From Paenibacillus sacheonensis (GTDB taxonomy: Bacteria > Bacillota > Bacilli > Paenibacillales > Paenibacillaceae), in the NCBI RefSeq assembly GCF_009909195.1, contig NZ_JAAAMU010000008.1:1-64000 (forward strand): a stretch of DNA of 64,000 nucleotides. Reading direction: 5' to 3'. Of the stretch, positions 17,737 through 27,800 are shown in pieces (positions within the stretch are counted from its first letter, which is position 1; each line of letters opens with the position of its first letter). The notes under the pieces were generated by a model, which saw only the letters and a program-made list of their open reading frames with translations, was not told where the DNA came from and did not search any database. Made by a program: the position numbers and the translations under genes.

Positions 17737-18600
17737 ATGGTCAAAAAATCGGTAACGATTCCCGTGTCGGTCGTCATGGTATTCGTCTCGCTCGCCATGC
17801 TGGTTCCGTTTCTAATGATGGTGCTGACTTCGCTCAAGACGATGGATGAGATATTCGCTCCGCATTTCGTGTGGATCCCGGACAAATGGCAATGGTCGAA
17901 TTATAAGGAAGCCTTCTCCCAGGGTGACTGGGGAAGGTACTATTTCAACACGACTTACGTGACCGTCGTCACCGTCGTGCTCAGCCTGCTTATTAATTCG
18001 TTCGCCGGTTACGCGTTCGCGAAGCTGAATTTCAAGGGCCGCGATCTCTTGTTCTTCATCTCGCTCGTCGGTCTGATGATTCCGCCGCAGGTGACGATGA
18101 TTCCCGTGTTCATCATCCTGAAGCATATCCCGCTCGCCGGCGGCAACGACTGGGTCGGGCACGGCGGCCTCGGCTGGATCGATTCGTACAACGGGCTGAT
18201 CGCGCCTTATGTGGCCGGCTCGTTCGGGGTCTTCTTGTTCCGGCAATTCTTCCTGCAAATCCCGAAGGAGCTGGACGATGCGGCGAAGATCGACGGGATG
18301 GGGCGGGTCCGCGCGTTCTTCAATATCTACGTGCCGCTCAGTAAGCCGGTATTCGCTACGCTCATCGCGCTCAAAGCCGTGGCCTCCTGGAACGAGTATA
18401 CGTGGCCGCTCATCATTACCAGCTCGGAGCATATGAAGACGGTGCAGCTCGCACTGACGGTGTTCCGCGACGAGAACCAAACGCAGTGGAATCTCATGAT
18501 GGCCAGCACGACCATCATGGTGCTGCCGCTGCTCGTGCTGTTCGTGTTCACGCAGCGCTATTTTATCGAGGGAATCGTGAGTACCGGGGTAAAAGGGTAG
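17737..18600 (+). CDS. Sugar ABC transporter permease (MalG type)
   Basis: The 287-residue protein is the second permease of the sugar importer. It has six membrane segments, with the EAA-type loop as DDAAKIDGMGRVRAFFNIYVPLSKP and the typical ending QRYFIEGIVSTGVKG that marks the carbohydrate group of permeases. The periplasmic segment ISPHFVWIPDKW-type (here FAPHFVWIPDKWQWSNY) also fits. GGGGG upstream provides the ribosome binding site. It is the last gene of the sulfatase operon; a terminator follows about 90 bases later. Confidence 0.94.
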   Translation: MVKKSVTIPVSVVMVFVSLAMLVPFLMMVLTSLKTMDEIFAPHFVWIPDKWQWSNYKEAFSQGDWGRYYFNTTYVTVVTVVLSLLINSFAGYAFAKLNFKGRDLLFFISLVGLMIPPQVTMIPVFIILKHIPLAGGNDWVGHGGLGWIDSYNGLIAPYVAGSFGVFLFRQFFLQIPKELDDAAKIDGMGRVRAFFNIYVPLSKPVFATLIALKAVASWNEYTWPLIITSSEHMKTVQLALTVFRDENQTQWNLMMASTTIMVLPLLVLFVFTQRYFIEGIVSTGVKG

Positions 18601-18688
18601 AATGCCGGGCGCATATCCGCGGAGCGAACACGATCCATCCGCGGCACTTCGGCCCAACAGTCAACGCGCGGGGTGCGATGTATAAGTG

Positions 18689-18714
18689 AAAAAGCTGCCG
18701 TTTGGCAGCTTTTT
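18689..18714 (+). terminator. Terminator of the sulfatase-ABC operon
   Basis: AAAAAGCTGCC pairs with GGCAGCTTTTT around the loop GTTT. The symmetric A and T runs also allow it to end the minus-strand TetM-type gene. Confidence 0.9.
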
Positions 18715-18779
18715 CATTTTGTTCCGATTGTGGCGCACGTGGTGCACCTCTTTGTTTGAATCTGCCGGGATTTCGCCAA

Positions 18780-20783
18780 TTACCCGCTCAGCGCATTGCG
18801 CATGGAGAGAATATACTTCGCCTCCTCCAGCGGATTGACGCCCCGCCGCCGGCGCGATACCTCCACGTCAGGCGGACACTCGCGGTAGCCGGCGAAGAAC
18901 GTCGTGAGCGTGCCGCGCCCTTTGGTCATCGCGCCGAGACGAGCCGGAAAATCGAGCGTCGTCGCGACCGGAAGCAGCCCTTCCAGCTCCATCCGTTCCT
19001 GACGCAGCACAGGCGCTTCGAATTCGCCGCGCATGACGACGAGCTCGTTCATTACCTTGCCGCCGTATTCCTCGGGCACCGACATGCGGAAGCGCAGCAT
19101 CGGCTCCAGCATCTTCGTGCCGACGTTGGCAAGCCCGTTCATGATGCCCATCGGCGTCGCGATGACGAAGTCGAGCGGATGGGTATGCCACACATGATGC
19201 TCGCCTTCGACGAGCGTCACGGACAAGTCCGTCACCTCCCAGTTGCGCAGCCCCTGCTGCAGCGCTTCCGGCACGCGCCGCGCCACCTCGTTCTGGTAAC
19301 TCTCCATCAGACGCTCGCCCCGCACGAGGGACTTGTATACGAGACCGCTGCCTCGCTCGCCAGGTTCGATGACAAACCGCAGAATCGCCCAGCATGGTTT
19401 CGGCGCCAAGTACGCGACGAACCCTTCGCCTGCCGCGGCCGGGGTTTCTTTGTAGATGACGGACGGCGCGCCGAACGTCACCGCCAGCTTGAACCGGCTG
19501 AGCAGGATGGAGGTCAGCACCTCCATCTGAATCGGACCCATGACCTTCAAGTGCAGCTCCCGTTCATCCTGCAGCCACTGCAGATCCAGCAGCGGATCCT
19601 CGTCCGCCAGCTCCTGGAAAGCCGCGACGACCGCGGGATAATCCCCTTCGCTGCTCCACTGCACCTGTACCGTGAGCAGCGGAACCGCCAGCCGTTTCTC
19701 GCCGGGCACCCCCTCCGGCGTACCGAGCACATCGCCGATGCGCGCGCGGCTGAGTCCGTATACGGCAGCGATGTCGCCTGCCGCGAGCACGCCGATATCC
19801 TCCGATTTCTGCCCGTGCACGCGTCGGATCTGCGTCGCTTTATCCTGCATGTCCCGCGTGTGGTTGTGCACGGTATCGCGATTGCGGATCGTGCCTTGAT
19901 AGAGGCGCACGTATGCGATTTTCCCCATGACGGGATCCCGCTCCATCTTGAATATCACGCCCGCTACCGGCGCCGACTCCGATCCCGCCGGAGCAGGCAT
20001 ATAGATCAGCACCGCATCCAGCAGCTCCTTCACGCCGATGCCGCGGTTCGAAGCCCCGAACATCACCGGAAACAACGTTGAACGATGCGCGCCTTCCACA
20101 AGCGCCTCCGCGATGCTCCGATCGTCCAACGGACGGCCTTCCAGGTAGGCTTCAAGCAGCGTCTCGTCCTGCTCCGCCGCTGCCTCCAGCAGATGCTGCC
20201 GATACGAGTCCGCCCATGGGTTGTCCGCCAGCGACTGCCCATCCAGCAGATCCGCCGAGCCGGCAAAATCAGCCTCCGCCCCGATCGGCGCCGCAATCGG
20301 CACCACGCCCGGCGACAGCAGACGCCGCAGGTCTTCGAGCACCCGCAGCGCGTCTGCGCCCATCCGATCCATCTTGTTCACGTAGACGATCGTCGGAATG
20401 TTCAGCTCGCGCAGCGCCTGCCAAATAATCTCCGTCTGCGCCTGCACGCCTTCCACCGCCGATACGATCAGAACCGCCCCGTCCATCACCCGCAGCGAAC
20501 GCTCCACCTCGGACAGAAAATCGACATGCCCCGGCGTGTCTACCAGATTGATCGCCGTCCCCTTCCATGCAAACCGCGTCACCGCCGCGCGAACCGAGAT
20601 GCCCCGTTCCCGCTCCACGTCCATCCAATCCGTCTGCGCAGTCCCCGCATCCACGCTGCCGAGGGAACGGATATGCCCGCTTTGATATAACATCTGCTCC
20701 GTCGTTGTCGTTTTGCCCGCATCGACATGGGCAAAGATTCCGACGTTGCGCAGATCGATTCTTGCTTCAGCTTTTATCGTCAT
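18780..20783 (-). CDS. TetM/TetO-type ribosomal protection GTPase
   Basis: The 667-residue product is an EF-G-like translational GTPase of the tetracycline ribosomal protection family, which removes tetracycline from the ribosome. G1 is AHVDAGKT, switch I has RGISVRAAVTRF, G3 is DTPGHVDF, and G4 is NKMD. Domains II to V follow, with CWAILRFVIEP and YQNEVARRVPEAL in the C-terminal half. The length fits TetM and TetO (about 640). Such genes occur chromosomally in Paenibacillaceae, so intrinsic resistance is possible but not proved by sequence. ATG at 20783 lies inside the end of the upstream phosphodiesterase gene, an overlap of 17 bases, so the two are probably translated together. Confidence 0.9.
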   Translation of the reverse strand: MTIKAEARIDLRNVGIFAHVDAGKTTTTEQMLYQSGHIRSLGSVDAGTAQTDWMDVERERGISVRAAVTRFAWKGTAINLVDTPGHVDFLSEVERSLRVMDGAVLIVSAVEGVQAQTEIIWQALRELNIPTIVYVNKMDRMGADALRVLEDLRRLLSPGVVPIAAPIGAEADFAGSADLLDGQSLADNPWADSYRQHLLEAAAEQDETLLEAYLEGRPLDDRSIAEALVEGAHRSTLFPVMFGASNRGIGVKELLDAVLIYMPAPAGSESAPVAGVIFKMERDPVMGKIAYVRLYQGTIRNRDTVHNHTRDMQDKATQIRRVHGQKSEDIGVLAAGDIAAVYGLSRARIGDVLGTPEGVPGEKRLAVPLLTVQVQWSSEGDYPAVVAAFQELADEDPLLDLQWLQDERELHLKVMGPIQMEVLTSILLSRFKLAVTFGAPSVIYKETPAAAGEGFVAYLAPKPCWAILRFVIEPGERGSGLVYKSLVRGERLMESYQNEVARRVPEALQQGLRNWEVTDLSVTLVEGEHHVWHTHPLDFVIATPMGIMNGLANVGTKMLEPMLRFRMSVPEEYGGKVMNELVVMRGEFEAPVLRQERMELEGLLPVATTLDFPARLGAMTKGRGTLTTFFAGYRECPPDVEVSRRRRGVNPLEEAKYILSMRNALSG

Positions 20784-21279
20784 AGTAGATGTGTTCCGCC
20801 TGAACCAGCCGGCCTCCCGTTATCGTAAATAGTCCGAAGGAATATTGAGGCTGCCTGCGCTTGTCTGCCGCCGACCCCGGATTGAACATCAGCACCCCGT
20901 CGCGTTCGCGCTTCAACGGCACATGCGAATGCCCGAAGACGATTACGTCGACGCTGCCTCGAGGGAAGGATTTGAAAGCGTTGGTCTCCGTATCCTCGCG
21001 CTTCCCAGGCCCGACATGGCCGTGCACGATACCGATGCGCACGCCGCCGAGCGTGACGATCTTGCGCCCGCCGAACTTCGCCTCGATGTCCGAGCCGTCG
21101 TTATTGCCCGCCACGCCATACGTCTCCGCATAAGTGCGCAGCATATCCCATACCGCCATCGTCATCCAATCGCCCGCATGCAGGATCGCATCGGCGTCCA
21201 CCAGTTCTCGAATCAGCCGGTCAGGCAGCTTCTTAGCCATGCGCGACATATGCGTATCGGAAACCACAACAATCTTCAT
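20767..21279 (-). CDS. Metallophosphoesterase, YfcE/MJ0936 family
   Basis: This 170-residue protein is a small calcineurin-like phosphodiesterase. The metal-binding motifs are present in order: D-T-H (SDTHMS near residue 8), HAGDWM, GVAGNND, IVHGHVG and VFGHSHVP. The length agrees with B. subtilis YsnB-type enzymes. Biochemical substrates of the family are small phosphodiesters; the physiological one is unknown. The gene precedes and overlaps the TetM-type gene by 17 bases, with both on the minus strand, so they share a transcript. Confidence 0.92.
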   Translation of the reverse strand: MKIVVVSDTHMSRMAKKLPDRLIRELVDADAILHAGDWMTMAVWDMLRTYAETYGVAGNNDGSDIEAKFGGRKIVTLGGVRIGIVHGHVGPGKREDTETNAFKSFPRGSVDVIVFGHSHVPLKRERDGVLMFNPGSAADKRRQPQYSFGLFTITGGRLVQAEHIYYDDKS

Positions 21280-21485
21280 GTCCGCTCCACTCCTTCGCCG
21301 CGCCCGTCGAGCCGCCTTCAGTCCATGGCTTTGAGACGCTTATACCTTCATTATTGGGCAAAAACGAACTTCGTTCAATAGCGCGAGGAGAAAAGGACAA
21401 TCCTCACATGAACCTTCCGCAATAATGCAGAAAAAATAAACTCCAACCCCGCTCAATCAGAAAAACCATTCCCTACTCCCATTTA

Positions 21486-21511
21486 ATATGTTAGATTATA
21501 TTACATATAGT
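21486..21511 (+). promoter_or_regulatory. AT-rich promoter region of GNAT gene
   Basis: A TATAGT -10 element at 21506-21511 lies in a conspicuously AT-rich patch. ATATGT at 21486 and ACATAT at 21503 form an inverted repeat with an 11-base spacer across the promoter. The -35 match is poor. The palindrome may be chance in such AT-rich DNA. Confidence 0.35.
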
Positions 21512-21549
21512 CTTATTTTTTTATGACCCACAGAAGAGGAGAGAGCGCG

Positions 21550-22023
21550 ATGCTGAAAATCCGCCGCTATTCCACCGCAGACCACGACGATATCTGGAGA
21601 CTGCATCTTCTTGTTATCGCCGCCGCCGGCGTTGAGCCGACGCACCAGCATTACCATGATATTTTTCATATCGACGAGCAGTATTTATCGAGCGGGGGCG
21701 AGTTCCTTGTCGGCACGGCCCAGAACGGCATGGTCGTTGCCATGGGCGGGCTGAAGAAGCTGGATGTCGATGCTGCCGAAATCAAGCGCCTGCGCGTTCA
21801 TCCCGATTTCCAGCAGCGCGGCTATGGACAGCTCATTCTATCCAGGCTGGAGGAGCAGGCCGCGGAGCTTGGTTACCGGCATCTCTACCTCGATGCGCTG
21901 ACCAATCAGCTTGGCGCGAAGAAGCTGTTCCTGAACAATGGCTATGCCCATCGCGGCGCATCCGTCATCGACGGCTTCTGGGTTAACGTGTACGAGAAGA
22001 CGCTGCTCGAGACCTCCGTTTAA
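21550..22023 (+). CDS. GNAT family N-acetyltransferase
   Basis: The 157-residue product has the acetyl-CoA-binding motif A as LRVHPDFQQRGYGQLILSRLEE, in which Q-x-x-G-Y-G contacts the pyrophosphate. Motif B follows with LDALTNQLGAKKLFLNNGY. The substrate cannot be predicted. ATG at 21550 is chosen over the upstream TTG-type opening because AGAGGAG lies 7-9 bases before it and the family begins with this beta strand (LKIRRYSTADHDDIWRL). It is a single gene that is convergent with the nuclease-helicase gene; only about 35 bases separate the two stops. Confidence 0.9.
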   Translation: MLKIRRYSTADHDDIWRLHLLVIAAAGVEPTHQHYHDIFHIDEQYLSSGGEFLVGTAQNGMVVAMGGLKKLDVDAAEIKRLRVHPDFQQRGYGQLILSRLEEQAAELGYRHLYLDALTNQLGAKKLFLNNGYAHRGASVIDGFWVNVYEKTLLETSV

Positions 22024-22059
22024 GAGCGGCGGGCATAGCCGAAGGCTGGTTTCGCTGCG

Positions 22060-24738
22060 CTACAGCACCTTATAATTCAACCATTCCTGAGGCAGCAGCC
22101 TCCGGTACGAGGGCTGCAGGTAGCGGTCATCGATAAGCAGGAGGACGCCCCGATCCTGCTCCGAGCGGATGAGGCGGCCTCCTGCCTGCAGCACCTTGTT
22201 CATGCCGGGAAACAGAAACGCATAATCGAAACCGCTGCGTCCCGTCCCATCGAAATACGCCTTCATGATATCCCGTTCGAATCCGACCTGCGGCAATCCG
22301 ACGCCGACCACGGCAACGCCGGTCAGCCGGTCGCCGACCAGGTCGATCCCCTCCGCGAAAATACCGCCCATCACCGCAAAGCCAATCACCTGCTCCTCCG
22401 CGTCGCTTTGGAAGGCGGCAAGGAACCGCTCCCGTTCTTCCTCCGACATGCGCGCGCTCTGCATGATGACGGTCGAGGAACCGGCTGCCTTCTCCACCCT
22501 TACCCCTGCCTTTGCATCCGTCCCTGCTTCCGTCTTCGATTCCTGCTGCGGCTCCGCCTCCGATTCCGACTCCGTCCGTCCCTCCCGCTGCGCCATAAAC
22601 CGCTCGTAGGCATCTTCCATATAGGCGTAAGAAGGAAAGAACAGCAGATAATTGCCCTTTCGCTCCGTCGTTACCCTGCTCAGCAGCGTTACGATCGGCT
22701 CCTTCGTCCGTTCCCGGTCCACGTACCGGGTAGACATCGGACTGATGTACACGTCCAGCTGCTCCGCGGAGAACGGGGACGGAATCACGACGGCGTAATC
22801 CTCCTCGCCGTCGCTCCCCAGCATGTCCATGTAGTAGGGGAGCGGCGTCAGCGTGGCGGAGAAGAACACCGTCGTTCGGTAGCCCTTGCCCATCGTTCGC
22901 AGCAGATGCGACGGGTCCAAGCAGAACAGCTTGACCCGCACCTCGCTCCGCGCGCATTCCGTATAGGTCACGTATCGCTCGTCGTAGAGCTTCGCCGTCC
23001 GAACGAAGTTCTGGCAGACAAAATAAAGCTCCAGCAGCTGCGCCGTACCCGCCCCGCTTCCGGGACGGGCATTCGCGGCGGGGACGCCTTCCGCCCGCGG
23101 GAGCGTTCCTGCGCCAAGAACAGCGCTTCCGTCGCCCGATTCCGGGTTACCCGCTTCTGCGGCGGCGAGATCGGAAGCGGAGCCGCTCTTGCCCGCCTCA
23201 GCGGGATCGTCGCTTAACGCGAAATCCGCAAACAAACCGTCGCTTGTCCCCGCATAATCGACGGCTTCGTCCGCCGCTCCGACACCGTCGCCGGCATCAG
23301 CCGGCCCGCTCACCCGGCCTCCCGGCCATGCAGCCCCTTCCGCATCCAGCAGCGCCCGCTCCGCCTGAACGACGAACGCCTCCGCCAGCGCAACCAATTC
23401 CTCCGGCATTTCGCCGACAGCCTCCTGCTGCTTTCCGCCGATTCGCTTGCGCTGCGCGAGCAAATAATCGTTGGCCGCCTTGGCCGTTCCGTACACGCCG
23501 GCGTTCACGCCTTTATAAGCGCGCTGCACCTCCAGAAATGCGCCTTTATGCAGCTCGGCGGAATACATCTCCCGCGCCCGGTCCACCAGATTGTGCGCCT
23601 CGTCGACAAGCACGGCCGTCTTGCGCTTCTGTTCCTCGAACATCCGCTTCAGACTGACGCGCGGGTCGAACACGTAGTTGTAATCGCAGATGATCGCATC
23701 CGCGCCATAAGCGGCGTCGAGCGAGAACTCGAAGGGGCAGACGCGATGTTTGCGCGCATAGGCCTCGATGACGTCCCGCGTCATTAACGTTTCATGCTCT
23801 CGGAGATCGAGCAGCGCCGCGTTGATGCGATCATAGTACCCGTCGGCGAACGGACAATGCTCCTTGCTGCACCGGACTTCCTCCTGGAAGCAGATCTTCT
23901 CCTTCGCCGTCAATGTCACGGCCTGCACGTGCAGCCCCTTCGACTGCAGCAGGGCATACGCATCCTCCGCGGCCACGCGGGCGATCGTCTTCGCCGTCAA
24001 ATAGACGACGCGCTGCAGCAGTCCTTCGCCGATCGCCTTGACCGCGGGGAAGATCGTCGAGATCGTCTTGCCGATGCCCGTCGGGGCTTTGGCAAACAGC
24101 TTCCGCCCGTCCAGGACGCTCTTGTATACCGCGCCCGCGAGCTTGCGCTGCCCTTCGCGATAGGCCGCGAACGGAAACGGCAGCTCCTTGATGCTGCGGT
24201 CGCGCGCGTCCGCATGCCGCACCTGCTGCAGCGCGCAATCGTAATAGGCGCGCACCATTTCCTCCAGGAACCGATCCAATTCCTCCCGCGTCCAGAGCTG
24301 CCGGAAACGCCTTTCCTCCCCGCTCTGAACCTGGACGTAAGTCAGCTGAACCGTAACGGCCGGAAGTCCGCGGTCCGCCGCGATCATGGCCGCATAGCAG
24401 CGCGCCTGCGCCCAGTGGACGGGATACGTCTCCTCCAGCCCGCCCGGCAGCCGGCCGGAGGTAGACTTGATCTCGTCGACGATGACGCTCCCTGTCTCTT
24501 CGCCCGCAAGCAAGCCGTCGCAGCGTCCATCCACGATAAAGAGGAGATCGTCCATGACGATCTCCCCTCTGACATATACTTCCCGTTCGTCTTGTTCCCC
24601 GTACTGCTTCTGCACGCGCTGATGGATCTTGGTGCCTTCCGTCAGCGCAACCGCGGTCCGGAAGCCGGATTCGATGTCGCCGCCGCGATGCGCGTACTCG
24701 ACCAATGCGCGCACCGACAGTTGAATGGTTGGATTCAT
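22060..24738 (-). CDS. PD-(D/E)XK nuclease fused to XPD/DinG-type helicase
   Basis: The 892-residue product combines two DNA-processing modules. Residues about 60-170 form a PD-(D/E)XK nuclease of the Cas4/RecB-like type: GRCDG, then VDEIKST, then QARCYA. The rest is an iron-sulfur superfamily 2 helicase like DinG and XPD: Walker A in APTGIGKTIST, four candidate Fe-S cysteines (CFQEEVRCSKEHC and VCPFEF), the DEAH box in VLVDEAHNLV, and late motifs with GIDLVGDRL and GGRLIRSEQDRG. Two low-complexity inserts, Ala/Gly/Asp-rich and Glu/Ser-rich, interrupt the helicase. ATG at 24738 has GGAG 8 bases upstream. A LexA-type box lies in the promoter, so SOS induction is likely. Confidence 0.88.
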   Translation of the reverse strand: MNPTIQLSVRALVEYAHRGGDIESGFRTAVALTEGTKIHQRVQKQYGEQDEREVYVRGEIVMDDLLFIVDGRCDGLLAGEETGSVIVDEIKSTSGRLPGGLEETYPVHWAQARCYAAMIAADRGLPAVTVQLTYVQVQSGEERRFRQLWTREELDRFLEEMVRAYYDCALQQVRHADARDRSIKELPFPFAAYREGQRKLAGAVYKSVLDGRKLFAKAPTGIGKTISTIFPAVKAIGEGLLQRVVYLTAKTIARVAAEDAYALLQSKGLHVQAVTLTAKEKICFQEEVRCSKEHCPFADGYYDRINAALLDLREHETLMTRDVIEAYARKHRVCPFEFSLDAAYGADAIICDYNYVFDPRVSLKRMFEEQKRKTAVLVDEAHNLVDRAREMYSAELHKGAFLEVQRAYKGVNAGVYGTAKAANDYLLAQRKRIGGKQQEAVGEMPEELVALAEAFVVQAERALLDAEGAAWPGGRVSGPADAGDGVGAADEAVDYAGTSDGLFADFALSDDPAEAGKSGSASDLAAAEAGNPESGDGSAVLGAGTLPRAEGVPAANARPGSGAGTAQLLELYFVCQNFVRTAKLYDERYVTYTECARSEVRVKLFCLDPSHLLRTMGKGYRTTVFFSATLTPLPYYMDMLGSDGEEDYAVVIPSPFSAEQLDVYISPMSTRYVDRERTKEPIVTLLSRVTTERKGNYLLFFPSYAYMEDAYERFMAQREGRTESESEAEPQQESKTEAGTDAKAGVRVEKAAGSSTVIMQSARMSEEERERFLAAFQSDAEEQVIGFAVMGGIFAEGIDLVGDRLTGVAVVGVGLPQVGFERDIMKAYFDGTGRSGFDYAFLFPGMNKVLQAGGRLIRSEQDRGVLLLIDDRYLQPSYRRLLPQEWLNYKVL

Positions 24739-24760
24739 CTCGCCGCCTCCGCCTCCCGCA

Positions 24761-24774
24761 AGAACATTTGTTCT
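24761..24774 (-). promoter_or_regulatory. LexA-type box in nuclease-helicase promoter
   Basis: The minus strand reads AGAACAAATGTTCT, an exact GAAC-N4-GTTC palindrome matching the Gram-positive SOS box core. It lies just downstream of a TACAAT -10 element with a TTCATT -35 at 17 bases, so bound LexA would cover the start point. The distance to the ATG at 24738 is 23 bases. Confidence 0.7.
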
Positions 24775-24809
24775 TCCATTGTACCAGTAATCGCGGTCGG
24801 AATGAAGTG

Positions 24810-27800
24810 TTACGTGTACAGCCACACCTTCAACAACGACAGCAGCTTCTCGATATCGATCGGCTTGCTGATGTAATCGGAGGCGCCGGCATCCAGGCAG
24901 CGCTGACGGTCTTCCTTCATCGCCTTCGCCGTCAGCGCGATGATCGGCATCTTCTCGAACTGCGGCATCGCTCGCAGCGCCTTCATCGCCTCGTAGCCGT
25001 CCATTTCCGGCATCATAATATCCATCAGAATGAGATCGAAGTCCGGATCCTTCTCCAGCAGCTCGAGCGCCTCGCGGCCGTTCTCCGCGAAGGAAATCCG
25101 CATATTGTAAGATTCCAGCACGTTCGATAACGCGAAAATATTCCGAATGTCGTCCTCCACGAGCAGCAGCCGCTTGCCGTCGAACGCAGCCTCGTTGTTG
25201 TAGAGGCGGTCCAGTATCTGGCGGCGATCCTCCGGCATGTCCGCTTTCACCCGGTGAAGGAACAGCGCCGTCTCGTCGAAGAGACGCTCCTGCGACTTCA
25301 CGTTCTTGATGATGATGCTCTCCGCGTATTTCTTAAGCTCCAGTTCTTCCCGCATATCCAAGTCCTTGCCGGTATAGATGATGATCGGCAGCTGCTTCAG
25401 ATGATCCAGACGCCGGATGCGGTCCAGCAGCTCGAAGCCCGTAATATCGGACAAGCCCAAGTCGAGCACCATGCAGTCAAAATGTTCCCGCTCCAGTTCG
25501 CGGAGCGCCTCATGGCCGGTCGATACGGCGGTTATCAGCACGTCGTCGTGCCCGATCAGCTCTACCATGCTGCTCCGCAGCACGAGGTCATCCTCCACGA
25601 TGAGCAGCCGCTTCAGATCGCGGCTCATGAACGACTCGACGCGGGCGAGCGCTTGCTCGATATGCGCTTTGTCGACCGGCTTCTGCAGGAATGCCATCGC
25701 GCCCATCGTCAGTCCTTTCTGCGGCTCGTCGACGACGGAGATGACATGCACCGGAATATGGCGCAGCTCCGAATGCTGCTTCAGCCGCTCCAGGATAGAC
25801 CAGCCGTCCAAGACCGGAACTTGAATGTCGAGCAGGATGCCGTCCGGTCTGTACGCATGGGCGAGTGCCAAGCCTTTGTCGCCTTCGAGCGCGACCAGCC
25901 CCTTGAAGTGGCGGGATCTGGCCATATCGAGCAGGATGCTCGCGAAACGGATATCATCCTCGATGATGAGCAGCACCCGGTCGCCGTTCTGAATACTGTC
26001 GCGGTCATCCTCCAGGGAAGACGGCAAGAGCAGCTCGGGACTGGACCATTCGATGCTTGGCGCAAGCAGCTCTTCTTTGCGCTTCGCCCCTTGACTCTCG
26101 GTCGCGAGGAAAGCTTCGGCGGCGGCGCCGGTTTCCTCCAGCACGGGACGGGCGGCGGTTTCTTCATCCGCTTCCTCGGGCAGGTAAAGCGTAAATGCGC
26201 TGCCCGAGCCTTCTTCGCTCTCGATCGCGATATGGCCGCCGATGAGCGCGGACAACTCCCGGCTGATCGTAAGGCCCAGGCCCGTTCCGCCGTACTTGCG
26301 GCTCGTCGAGCCGTCGGCTTGCTGGAACGCTTCGAAAATGATCTCCTTCTTGCCGGCAGGGATACCGATGCCGCTGTCGATGACGGAGAAGGCGATGATG
26401 CCTTCTGCCCCGCCCGCGACATTCGGCACCGCGCCTCCCGGTCGATGCACCCGAAGCGTGACATGCCCCTGATGCGTGAATTTGAACGCATTGGACAGCA
26501 GATTTTTCAAAATCTGCTGCAAACGGTGCCCGTCCGTGAAGACCGACTCCGGCAAATCGCGCTGCAGCTCCACGCGGAATTCAATGCCCTTCTTGGCGGC
26601 CAGCGGTTCGTAGCTGCGCTGCATGCCTTCGCGAATATCGGCCAGGTAGACCGCTTCCTTCTCGATCTTCATCTGTCCGGCTTCCACCTTGGACAAATCG
26701 AGAATTTCGTCGATCAGACGAAGCAGATCGGTGCCCGAAGAATGAATCGTATTCGCGAATTCCACTTGCTTCGGCTGCAAATTGCCGGACTTATTATCCG
26801 CCAGCATCTGCGAGAGGATGAGCAGGCTGTTCAGCGGCGTGCGCAGCTCATGCGACATATTGGCCAGGAACTCCGACTTGTACCGGGACGCCGTTGCGAG
26901 ATCGGTGGCTTGTTTGGCCAAGACCGCGTTCTGCTGCTCGATCTGCTTGTTGAACGCATCGGCCTGTTTCATCTGAGCCTCCAGCCGTTGGGACCGCTTC
27001 GCCAGCTCGAGATTGCTCTCTTCCAGTTCCTCCTGCTGCCGCTGGAGCCGTTCCTCCGACACTTTCATCAAATCGTTGGACGTGCGCAGCTCTTCCTGCT
27101 GGGCGAACATTTCCTCCGACTGCGCCTGCAGCTCTTCCGACTGCTGCTGCAGCTCCTCCGTCTGCACCTGCAGCTCCTCGGTAAGCGTCTTCGACTCCTC
27201 GAGCAGGCGCGCCACTTCCATTTGCGCTTTGACGTTGTTCAGCGCCGTACCCGCATTGCCGCGACTCTGCTCGATCAACTCCACGTGCAGCGGCGTGAAC
27301 GGCTGCAGGGAGGCAAGCTCGACCACGCCTTCGACTCTGCCTTCGAATTCGATCGGGAACACCAGGATGCTCGCGGGCGCGGAATCCCCCAGACCCGTCG
27401 TGATGCGAAGATGGCGTTCAGGCACTTCATCCAGCAGGAACACCCGCCTCTCCTGCGCGCTTTGGCCGACGATTCCTTCGCCGATCGCGAACCGGTCGAC
27501 GCCGGCCGGGGATCCCGAAGCGGCAAACGAAGCGCTGCGGACCAGCTTGTCTTCTTGCCGAACGTAGAATACGCCGCAGCTCGCGCCCAGCAGCAGCGCG
27601 ATCTTCGCCATGTAAGCCTGCCCGAGCTCGCTGACATGCGACGAGCCTTGGCTCGCGACCGCGACTTCGGCGATGCCGGACTGGAGCCAGTTCGTCCGCT
27701 CCTGCTTCTCGAGCAGCCCGTTCGTCGCTTCGCATAGATCCCGGACCTCGTCGCGCGTCCTCACGTCGATGCGCCGCAGCTCCTGTTTGCCCTCCGAGGT

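Noticed and set aside
18780-20783. Elongation factor G (fusA)
   Set aside because: The length of 667 and the sequence around switch I and the C-terminal domains fit TetM/TetO-type protection proteins better, and no str-operon genes are near.
21365-21377. LexA box at CGAACTTCGTTCA
   Set aside because: The spacer between GAAC and GTTC is three bases, not four, and the motif is not placed in a promoter.
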